This document shows positions 6,739-14,673 of a stretch of 14,673 bases of DNA, one piece after another. Positions within the stretch are counted from its first letter, which is position 1, and each line of letters opens with the position of its first letter. The stretch comes from Cyclostephanos tholiformis (lineage: Eukaryota > Bacillariophyta > Thalassiosirophyceae > Thalassiosirales > Thalassiosiraceae). A program made the position numbers and the translations under genes. The notes beneath the pieces were generated by a model that was given only the letters and a program-made list of their open reading frames with translations, was not told where the DNA came from and made no database searches. The DNA lies in contig JALLPB010000560.1 of the NCBI GenBank assembly GCA_036939975.1, positions 1 through 14,673 on the forward strand. Reading direction: 5' to 3'.

Positions 6739-9095
6739 GCCACCGCCACTGGCGCATCGCGTTACTGTCGCTGTCGACATTATTGGTCCGCCGCGGCATG
6801 GGTATCCACGCGACGATATCGACGACATCTGCCGACGTGGTCCTGCCCCGGCCCGGGGGGGGGGTAGATGCTAACGTTGACGACGACCTCGTGGCGCGTC
6901 ATCGCAGTCGCGCGCATCATCGCCATCGCGACGCGGATCGTAATGGGAACGACGACGAGGACGATGACGACCGAACGACGACGACGCATTCGTCGTCGTC
7001 GTCGACGACGAACGCGAATATGCCCGAATTGAGAATCATCAACGGGTCGCCGGTGAGTAAACGACGGACTCGGCGCGCGAACGTGCGTCGTTTCGGTTAG
7101 ATATATATATATATAATATATTGTATACATATATTTATATATATTTTTCTTTCGCCACCCTCCAACACATTCATTCTATTCACTCCTCGCCGGTCGATCC
7201 CAACGACGGAAAACTAATTCGTCCGAGTCTTATCTTTTTTTCTTTCTTTTTTTTCCCCCCCTTCCTTCCACCATCGAATCTACGATGACAGGCGCAGGAA
7301 ACGAGGTATACCTACCCGGCATCGCTACAATACAACTCCCAGCACTTTTGCGGCGGAGCGCTCGTCGCGCCCGATATCGTCATCACCGCCGCCCATTGCA
7401 CGTCCATAGCGACGATAACGGATATCGCGCTCGGACGGTACGATCTCGATTCGGCATCGGACGTCGATTACGAGATCATGGGATTGAGGTACGACGGCGT
7501 GATGGTGCATCCGAATTACGATAAGGTGAATGTACGGAACGACGTTGCGATACTGCTGTTGGACGGCACGAGCGATCAAGCGTACGTCGTCATCAATAGG
7601 GATGACAATGTCCCGTACGAGGGCGAATACCTAACGGTGATGGGTGCGTTCCCATTTTTGCCCCCTCTCAAACGACATCTTTATTTATATTTATCCCATG
7701 GCGATGAGGGGAGGATATATACCACGAACTCGCGAATAAATACGCTTGTTCATTTCATTTGACATCGACCCATTCTCGACGTTTTTCTCACCTTTCGTTT
7801 TCGTATTTCGCATCCATTTCGATTTTTCGTTTTTTTTTTTTTTTTCCCCCATCCCCCAGGATGGGGGGACATCGATCCGGATAGCGTCGCGCAGGTGACT
7901 AGCGACGTATTGCGAATGACGGACTTGATGTATATATCGAACGACGTATGCGCCCAAAGCGAGGGATATGCGACGACGTCCGAGGGATATCAGTTCATGA
8001 CCTTCGAGGGCACCATAGACGATACCATGCTTTGCGCGTACGGCGATACGGGCGGATCGATCGTGTCGGATGCATGTCAGGGGGACTCCGGTAAATATTA
8101 ATGATGATGAATTTTGCGGGTCGCTTGACAAAACCGTCTGCGACCCCTTTCTAATCATAACTTCCTCGCCCACTTACACGATTGTATATATTATCCATCC
8201 CCACCCCCTTTACGCAGGCGGTCCGTTGATACAATCCGGTTCGGACAGCTCGTCCGACGTCCTGGTGGGGTTGGTATCGTGGGGTTTCAGCTGCGCCGAT
8301 TCGGACTTTCCCGGCGTTTACAGCAGGCTTAGCGCGTTATACGAGGACTTCCTTAGGCCCACGATATGCGAATACAGCGCGTTCCCCCCGGAGTACATGG
8401 AGTGCGACGGCGGAGATTTGGAGGGGTTAGCCGTTTTTCCATTGACGCAATCGCCCGTGTCTTCTAACGTTCCGACGACGCCATCTCCCGCGTCGACGCC
8501 TTTACCTGTGTCGACTGATTCGACTCCATCACCCGCGTCGTCTGATTCGACGTTCAATATATCTCGGGAACCAACCGACCTCCAAGCATTGCCGGACGAA
8601 CAAGCTATACATAGCATTCCGACTCCCCCTCCCGTCCCGATCTCGTCTCCGAACTACAACCCCCTGTCGTTCACCCCCGTCACCGGATCGATAACGTGCG
8701 CGACGGCGGGGATGGCATGCACGATCAAGTGCACGAATTGCGCGAGCTTGAAAAGGGTGGCGTTGGGAATGGACGTGGAATCGCCGGACGAATACACAAT
8801 CATATATACCACGGAGCGCGGCACTGACGAGTATCCCGACGACCCGTCGCGGCTGATCGTAGTTGGGACGGATAGTACGGACAAGGACGAAATTTCCTGC
8901 GACGGTGGATGCACTTGCAGGTCGGTGAACGACAGAGTTTTGGGCTGCGGCCTCGTCGCGCAGTCGATTTCGGGACCGTACCCTAGTAGTTCGACGCCCG
9001 ATGCCCTTAATTGCAGCGTATGCATCGTCGTGTCTCGATGTTTCTTGCCCTGCATCCTGGTACTCTTGTCAAGTCTTAGACTTCTAAGCGTCTAG
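6624..9095 (+). CDS. Trypsin-like S1 serine protease with C-terminal Cys-rich, tail-anchored extension
   Basis: Spliced gene with exons 6624-7052, 7292-7643, 7860-8090 and 8218-9095 (629 residues; phases 0, 1, 1). It hydrolyses peptide bonds, probably after Lys/Arg. Arg137 followed by IINGSP is the zymogen cleavage site. His178 (TAAHC), Asp227 (RNDVAIL) and Ser337 (CQGDSGGP) form the triad. Asp331, six residues before the serine, and the SWG and PGVY motifs (358-372) indicate trypsin specificity. Residues 1-136 are a low-complexity region with ten Thr in a row, Asp/Glu and His/Arg runs, and a weak hydrophobic segment (RIALLSLSTLLV). After the catalytic domain (to about 388) come a Ser/Thr/Pro linker (414-490), a Cys-rich domain (about 496-585) I do not recognise, and a hydrophobic tail (605-629) suggesting a GPI or membrane anchor. 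Splice sites are firm because they restore family motifs. The start is uncertain: the signal sequence is poor in this frame. Confidence 0.9.
6708..6737 (+). repeat. (ACG)10 trinucleotide microsatellite in exon 1
   Basis: Ten perfect ACG units encode ten threonines in the assigned frame; the other two frames would give poly-Asp and poly-Arg. Unit changes keep the frame, so length variation between alleles would be tolerated. Confidence 0.95.
6975..7002 (+). repeat. Perfect 12-bp hairpin of (ACG)4/(CGT)4 in exon 1
   Basis: ACGACGACGACG (6975-6986) is followed by a CATT loop and its exact reverse complement (6991-7002). It encodes a Thr run then a Ser run in the propeptide, shortly before the activation site. 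The next bases add a further palindrome, TCGTCGTCGACGACGA. Confidence 0.95.
7053..7291 (+). other. Protease intron 1
   Basis: Donor GTGAGT at 7053 and acceptor GACAG ending at 7291; 239 nt, phase 0, with AT repeats near 7100-7145 and a strong pyrimidine tract at 7230-7270. Splicing joins RIINGSP to AQETRYTYPASLQ. An alternative CAG six bases downstream (7297) is also in frame and would drop Ala-Gln. Confidence 0.85.
7644..7859 (+). other. Protease intron 2
   Basis: Donor GTGCGT at 7644 and acceptor CCCCCAG ending at 7859, preceded by a T15 and C-rich tract; 216 nt, phase 1. Splicing rebuilds Gly in LTVMGWGDIDPD, a conserved trypsin block. Confidence 0.9.
8091..8217 (+). other. Protease intron 3, inside the active-site motif
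   Basis: Donor GTAAAT at 8091 and acceptor TACGCAG ending at 8217; 127 nt, phase 1. It interrupts the codon directly after the catalytic serine and splicing restores GDSGGPL exactly. Retention would add KY and a stop straight after GDSG, giving a dead enzyme. Confidence 0.93.
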
Positions 9096-9327
9096 TTGAT
9101 CACATTGGTTTCGCGAATAAGCTTAGGAGATGCTGCTTTTAAAAAAATAGTAAGATTTGATCTATTCATCTCGTTTCCGCGTCTTTAATTGGCAGGATCT
9201 TTAAAAGGGTTTACATGCATTATTACTGATATGGTGAGAACCTCGTTATGTGGATAATTTATGTTTGAATTAATGTAATGTAAATGATGTCATGCATTTT
9301 TAAGAGCTGACGATAATCTTGCATATC
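9096..9327. terminator. Convergent 3' intergenic spacer (both genes end here)
   Basis: A 232-bp spacer between two convergent stop codons must hold both polyadenylation regions. No canonical AATAAA is obvious on the plus strand. On the minus strand an AT-rich stretch with CATAAAT lies downstream of the stop. No gene is present. Confidence 0.4.
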
Positions 9328-12300
9328 TCAATCTTCCCATTCGTTTAGCTCACGTAGAGAATCTGCAGCGCTGGTAAGTCGATTTATCAGCTCTGACATT
9401 TCGTCATGTGGATTGTAGCCTTCTGAATCTGATCCATCATCGACGGATTCAATTTTTTCAATGTAAGCCTTAATATGGCGCATTCGTTCAACTGCATCAG
9501 TCACCATGCTACTGCCTGGTGATGCATCGCTCTCAAAGCTTTCGCTTTTGTTTACTATGATCTCTACAAGTGAGTGCTTGTTCTTGATGCTTTTCAGGGA
9601 TTCATTTTCGCCCCTCAAACCCAGCAATGATTGACCATCCGAGCTTGGCAGTGAAGTGACGACAGAGATGAAATCATCTTCTATTTCGTCGATCCGTTTG
9701 AACAGTAAATCCATCGATGAGTCTCCCCAAGATTTTGCCGTCTGGAGTGATGCGTCAATCTCATCGGAATCCGACGAAAGACCACCCAACGAAGAACCTT
9801 GGCCCTGTGAAAGTTTTAGATTGGGATGATGGTTTGAATACGTTCTTCCTTTGTCAAACAGATATGAAGTATCAGCATATGTACTGCTCCCTTTTGTTTT
9901 CGGCGTAACGCTCATGCGAATCGAATGGCTTGACATCAAGGGACCATATTCGAATTTCTCAGTTGGAGGATCTCGATGAGGTGAATTAATTTCACAGGAG
10001 ACCTGCAAACTCTTTGAAAAAGGATGAAGTTTGGTCTGATTTTTTTCGTTAGCACATGAATGTGAAGAGTGGTTTCTTCCTCCTATTGACAAGAGTGAAG
10101 AATTCGTAGATATACTTGATTGGGCAGACGGGCAGTTGTTGCCAATATTTGTCTTCTTCCCTTTTGTCTCGGGCGTAATGCTCTTGCGAATTGAACGGCT
10201 TAGGTGTGCACGATCACTTACAAATACCTCAGATGGAGCATCTCTTCCGTGTTTAGCTTGAATGTTTGTTCTCCTTGGAGTTGCCCATTCGCCCGCGGCG
10301 GTTGATATTTCGATACCCCCAATCACAATTGCAGAGTTATGTGAGTCTCCTCGATTTATTAGCGCTGAATACGATGCTTCATCTGGTGGATCTCTCCCTA
10401 CTCTCTCACAATAATCTATCTTACAGCCCGGAGGATCGGCACGGCTTACGCTGGGACTTGAACGATCATAGAGATGTAGAGCCTTGGGTTTTGTTTCAGG
10501 CTGTGTCCGCGCTGTATTTTTGTCGCGGACATTACGGAAAAAGTGGACCTGTTTCGATTCTTCAACAGCGGCTATCGGAGAAAACATGTTGAGTGTGATG
10601 AGAAGTTGAGCACTGTTGGACATGGCTACAGCGTGAGAAATCTCAGCATGAAGGACTTTAGGAGAAGATGATTGTGTGAATTTTTTTTCTGAGTTGCTCT
10701 TATTCACAGTTGATGATGGAATAGGGTAAACGTTTGATATGTTTTTGACGTGAATCCCTTCAGATGCGTGAGAAATCTCAGCATGAAGGACTTCAGGAGA
10801 AGATGACTGTGTGAATTTTCTTTCTGAGTTGCTCTTATTCACAGTAGATGATGGAATAGGGTACACGCTTGATATGTTGTTGATGTGAATCCCTTGCTCA
10901 GATGATTCTTCCACATCATGAGAGTTTATTAGGTTGCTGACATGTTGAGATGGGTAGAAAGGCTGACTTTCGCAAATTTTTCGATCCAAGCTGTTTGAGC
11001 CCATTTGCCGGCTGTTTTCGACCAGATCAGTTCTGGCACCGGCGATAAGTTTGTTATGTTGGGGTAGTTGATCCGCGACTTCTCTTAACGAATTAGCCAA
11101 TCGATTTATTCCTTTGCAAATACTATCTCCGTCATCACCATTTCTTCGCTCCAAGCTATTTGAATTCGTAGGCTGGTCGTTGTCTACTAGCTCGTGGATA
11201 AAATTGGTGGTATTATCATTTTTGAGGGGCGGCTGATCCGAAACTTCTTGTGACAGATCTTCCACAATGTCACTACCACTTGTTCGCTCCAATCTATTCG
11301 CAATCATGGGCTGGCCGTTGTCTACCAGCTCAGAAAGAGACAGCTGATACGGAACCTCTTGTAACGAATCTGCAACAGCGTCACTGCCACGCGAACATCG
11401 TATTATTTCATCACGTTTTTCATACTGCCATGTCATTTCATGTGATGGTAAGTCACGAGGACATCGTGTTGGAGATATTTCTGAAGATGCACTGCAATTT
11501 ATTTGATTCTGATAGTCAAGAATTTGGCATGACAGCACATCAGATAAATCCACAGCATTTTTCTGGTTCTGGAATGGAGCAATCTCAGTGTATGGTATAC
11601 CGGATATGTCCCGACATTTGGCTGCCGAAGGGGATATTCGACAGTCGGACACCCCCGAAATAGCACCTTGATTTGTATTGACGTCTCGACGATAAGACCG
11701 AATTGCTGATTCTATCATCTCATTAGGCTGCTGGATTTGCGCACATGGTTCATCAAATGATGATCGGCCCTTGTTTGCCACTTCTAGTATCACCTCACTA
11801 TCCAGGTTGCTATCGCCATTGGAAACCCGATCGTCTCTAGCTGTTGACGTGTGTTCATGGCTCTGCTGAATCATTTCACATGGCGGTACACCCTTGAAGA
11901 GCGGGGTATCTGACATCGTTGAAATTTGCCGAAGCTCCGTTACTTCTGAAATAGACTTTTGATACATATCACCGTTACTATGATACAGCTGCTCACTCGG
12001 AGACAAATTGCGAGGACATCGGGTTGACGAGACCTCCGATGAATTATTACCTTCAGTTGCCAACGCTTGAAACTGACTGCTGAAGCTTTGGAGAAGCTTA
12101 GGCTGGTTGCGTTGACATACATTTGCGTTATAGGAAGAAAGGGAGCACTCAACTTCAGGATGACGATCTTGGCTACTCGAGTTATATGATTGAAATGAGG
12201 TCGCACGGCCGAGCTGTGATGCAGATGTAAGCTTATCAGGGAATAAGTAATCACTTTGTTGGGCGATAGCCGATTCTTTTGGCCTTAGCTCATCATGAAG

Positions 12301-14284
12301 TGCATTCAACCCAACTGAGGACGATGAAGATCGATTGCCACATCCAAACGAGCCATAGCTGATTGTTTCTAAGCGAACTGGGCTATTGCGACCTGAGGAT
12401 GTGAAGCCCATCGGCCCTTCTACTAGCGCATTCGCATTCCTTGTCTCGTCTAGAACGGTCAATGACTCCAAATCTTTCCCCGCCTTTTGACTCATCGATA
12501 CGCATTCACGTACTGTGATAAACACATCAGCAGCGAGGTGTGTCGCGGCACTCGACGAAATCTCGTGTTTCGGTATTTCTATCTTCTTCCTTTTTTGTTT
12601 AGCAACCTTCTTCGCTTTCCGTTTCACTCCTAGGCAGGTTACACAGTCTATTGGTGCTTCGCCATCACGATTCTGAGTCATCGGCATATTACACCGCTCG
12701 CATTTATACGATAACAATTCGTGCCCTCTTAGTAAATCTCTGGCGATTTCTTTGGTGGCAATCTCTCTCCTGCATATATAATCGGGTGTAGCAGAAGAAA
12801 TTTGGATTGAGCACACGTGAGTGTGAAAAACAATGTATTGTACGGCACAATCATAGGTCATGATGCACTCACTTCATTAAATAATGCTCTAATATCATCC
12901 TCTCCTCAGACGCGGTACGAATTAGCTGGATGCCCTCCCTACCATTGCCGCTATCATCACTCGCAAAGGGGTCGTCATCAAACGAAAAGTATTTTCCGTC
13001 AAATACGCGAGTTACGTCTGCATCGCCCGATTCGGTAGCCTCATCTTGCCGTTTCTCATCCTGTTCCTTATTTATCGTTTGTTTCCCGCGTTCCATATTG
13101 TCGCCAGTCATAACATTGGGATTGCGCTCATAATTGAGTGGACCCTTCCTACGATACGGCCTATTCGTACCAATCGAAAACGTTGAAAGTTGATCGTCTG
13201 TTAGCGTCGTCCCTCTATCATCATTGTCATCGCATTCATGGAAGGTAGAGCGTCTTTTGCTACGGCAACTATTGCCTTGACGGGGGGTGGGCCCCGATTG
13301 GTGCTGGGGCAGTGGAGTGGATGGACGACTAACAACGACGATTTTGGCGTTCCTTGGATCGTTGAAATCATATGCCCCCGCATTCCCATTGGCATTTTTA
13401 TCCCCCCCATGCTGATTTCGACAATCGTCAACATCTCCTTCGTCTTCTGAGTCACTTTCCCCCCTGCACCCGTCGACCCATTTATTGAAGTTCTCCATCA
13501 GAAGATATTGTATCTCCGTGCCCTCGTACAATAAATGAGTTCGACATTTCTCGCATACCGGTGGCAACAGATGTCGTAGCTTGTATTTAGTACATTCTAC
13601 GCCTTTGTGAATCTCGATCGCCGAAACATGAAGTGCGGATGTTGATTGATTATCGTCCCTGTGCTTTCTTTTTGCTGCGGATGACACGTAGATGTAAGTG
13701 AGCTCGCCGTTGCAATTCGGGCACGTGGGACACGGTCTACTCGTTCCGTGAATGCTTTGAATTATCTCCTGTCGCACCTTTCTTTGTTGCAAGCTATGAC
13801 AGCTTTCATTACGACGTGGAGTGTTGTCCGTTAAGGAAGACGATGATGTCGAAATGGCCAAATCGCCGCGAATTCGTCCGCCGGTGCCGATCCCATCTGC
13901 GGGCCGCCTTTGTTGGTTCGATGGCGACATATTATGGTCATGAATCAATTCACCTCGACGCCTACCCGCTGGAAAATACCTCGGCGAGTGCCTCGGGGAT
14001 TTGTATGCATCCCCCCGTTCGAGTGCGGCGAGGGGATGATCGCGATGAGGACGATTTTCGCCGCCGCGGAGTAGGAATTCGCTCCCCACGAGAGAGAGCG
14101 GATCGCGATCGTTCCGACCCCCGGGGGGTAGGATCGACCTAAACGCGCTCTCGGTCCGCGGTTTCCTCGTCCTCTTGTTCAGGCTCGACGTCGAGCCCTG
14201 TCGACGCCTGCCGTCCTTCGTCGTCCTGACGGCCTTGTGGGCGTCGTCATCCACATTCGACAGGTCGCCGCACCGAAGTGGCAT
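9328..14284 (-). CDS. Large protein with p27/ZNRD2-like zinc ribbon and long repetitive Ser-rich region
   Basis: Two exons, 14284-12873 and 12769-9328, encode 1,617 residues. A four-Cys ribbon (Cys494, 497, 513, 516) in the context LLRGHELLSYKCERCNMPM...DGEAPIDCVTC matches the Sjogren's/scleroderma autoantigen 1 (Auto_anti-p27) family pattern of an LLxG(Y/W)xML helix, CxxC, DGE and CxxC. A Lys/Arg tract (520-533) follows and could be a nuclear signal. Exon 1 has a second Cys set, Cys185, 188, 191 and Cys244, 247, possibly another ribbon with a long insert, plus an acidic patch SDSEDEGDVDD. Residues 540-1500 are Ser/Asn/Glu/Gln-rich with degenerate repeats: LVDN..QP..N.LER units (about 930-1060), a 45-residue tandem duplication (1095-1184) and RDPP/TP.TKG units (about 1248-1418). 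The C-terminus is acidic and helical-looking, ending SLRELNEWED. The start has an in-frame stop 9 bases upstream. Human members of this family are far shorter. The function here is unknown; a scaffold role is only inference. Confidence 0.85.
10631..10900 (-). repeat. 135-bp tandem duplication inside the large gene
   Basis: Two adjacent 135-bp units (10631-10765 and 10766-10900) are about 93% identical by eye and in frame, giving two 45-residue units that share VYPIPSSTVNKSNSE and VLHAEISHA. The high identity compared with the other, much more diverged repeats of this protein indicates a recent duplication. Confidence 0.9.
12770..12872 (-). other. Intron of the zinc-ribbon gene
   Basis: On the minus strand the donor is GTGAGT (12872-12867) and the acceptor TATATGCAG ends at 12770; 103 nt, phase 2. 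Splicing rebuilds a Lys codon and gives EHYLMKREIATKEIARDLL, the helix that leads into the ribbon. Without splicing both exons hit stops or a false start, so this join is well supported. Confidence 0.9.
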
Positions 14285-14673
14285 GATGATTCAGCGAAAG
14301 ATACCCTCTCGTTCGATCAGATGCTCTGAGGTTATGCGCGTTTTTTCCCCGTGTGTCGGGAGGTGTCCCTTGCCGGTCAGCATATCACCGAAATGCCCCC
14401 ATCTTTCATGGTGGATGTCGTCTTCTTTTTTCGTGGGTACCGGAGGAGGGGCGGCGGGGCGGGGGGAGAGAAGTGTGTGGAATCGAGATATGGTGGGAAA
14501 TCGAGAAGTCGGGAAAAAATTACGAGAGAGAAAAAAAAAAAGACCTTCGCCAAATTTCCAGAGTGAATTTATTACTCACATTTTCGGCAATCTCGGGTCT
14601 GTTCCGCCGCGCTGTAAGTGAGGTTGAGGGAATAGCGAGAGAATGATGAGAAATGACTGTGTTCAAGAGAGTT
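14285..14673 (-). promoter_or_regulatory. 5' leader/promoter region of the zinc-ribbon gene
   Basis: Read on the minus strand, this region has a strong pyrimidine-rich tract (about 14535-14440) and a donor-like GTGAGT at 14579-14574 after CCGAAAAT. A 5'-UTR intron ending at an AG downstream of the pyrimidine tract is possible. No open frame continues into the main ORF, because a TGA lies in frame at 14293-14291. Plus-strand ORFs here look like compositional shadows. Confidence 0.35.
14291..14383 (-). other. Possible in-frame upstream ORF (30 codons)
   Basis: An ATG at 14383 opens 30 codons that end in TGA six bases before the main ATG and in the same frame. Two shorter upstream ATGs overlap it. 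If the transcript starts upstream, these uORFs could reduce translation of the main protein. No transcript data are available here. Confidence 0.25.

Noticed and set aside
6593..6828. Minus-strand ORFs with poly-Val and poly-Ser opposite protease exon 1
   Set aside because: They are complement readings of the ACG triplet repeat and carry no domain.
7285..7524. Plus-strand ORF across protease exon 2 in another frame
   Set aside because: The exon 2 frame giving HFCGGALVAPD...TAAHC is clearly the coding one; this ORF is Arg-rich and lacks any motif.
8318..8617. Minus-strand ORF opposite the protease linker
   Set aside because: It is a shadow of the Ser/Thr/Pro linker; its repeated GD/VES residues mirror the linker codons.
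11250..11663. 137-codon plus-strand ORF opposite the large zinc-ribbon gene
   Set aside because: It lies entirely inside the long minus-strand exon and shows only complement-derived residues.
12817..12861. Methionine at 12861 as start of a separate 1,177-residue protein
   Set aside because: Those first codons lie in the intron; splicing 12872-12770 joins upstream coding sequence in frame and completes the ribbon's leading helix.
13816..14621. Several plus-strand ORFs (up to 148 codons) at the right end
   Set aside because: They oppose exon 1 and the leader of the minus-strand gene, are Arg/Ser/Gly-rich from CpG-rich composition, and show no domain or splice pairing.

Overview
The window looks like nuclear DNA of a diatom, most likely a centric species with a repeat-rich genome. 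Evidence: short spliceosomal introns with GT(G/A)AGT-like donors and CAG acceptors; a trypsin-like protease with the diatom-style blocks RIINGSPAQ, HFCGGALVAPD and LTVMGWGDIDPD; and a very long, low-complexity zinc-ribbon protein on the other strand. The species cannot be fixed from the sequence alone.

Layout. Positions 1 to about 6,560 hold no convincing intact gene. This AT-rich, mostly CpG-poor stretch is built from diverged dispersed repeats, a loosely phased array of TGCTGCT motifs, a polypurine stretch, one possible TA-flanked inverted-repeat element (about 5137-6177) and some decayed or accidental ORFs. The composition switches sharply near 6.6 kb to CpG-rich, CGACG-rich coding DNA.

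The plus-strand gene (6624-9095, four exons) encodes an S1 family serine protease with an intact His/Asp/Ser triad and trypsin specificity aspartate, a Thr/Ser/Asp-rich N-terminal region, a Ser/Thr/Pro linker, an unrecognised Cys-rich C-terminal domain and a hydrophobic C-terminus that suggests surface anchoring. Its N-terminus is uncertain.

The minus-strand gene (14284-9328, two exons, 1,617 residues) converges on the protease with a 232-bp spacer. It carries a four-Cys zinc ribbon of the Sjogren's/scleroderma autoantigen 1 (p27/ZNRD2-like) type, rebuilt exactly across a 103-nt intron, a basic tract, and a very long Ser/Asn/Glu-rich region with degenerate repeats and one recent 45-residue tandem duplication. 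Nothing suggests the two genes share a pathway; they are simply convergent neighbours.

I found no rRNA, tRNA, CRISPR array, autonomous transposase or prokaryote-like operon. The observations most worth following are the CpG-decay signature between repeat copies, the phased TGCTGCT array, the possible TA-flanked element, and the unrecognised C-terminal domain of the protease.
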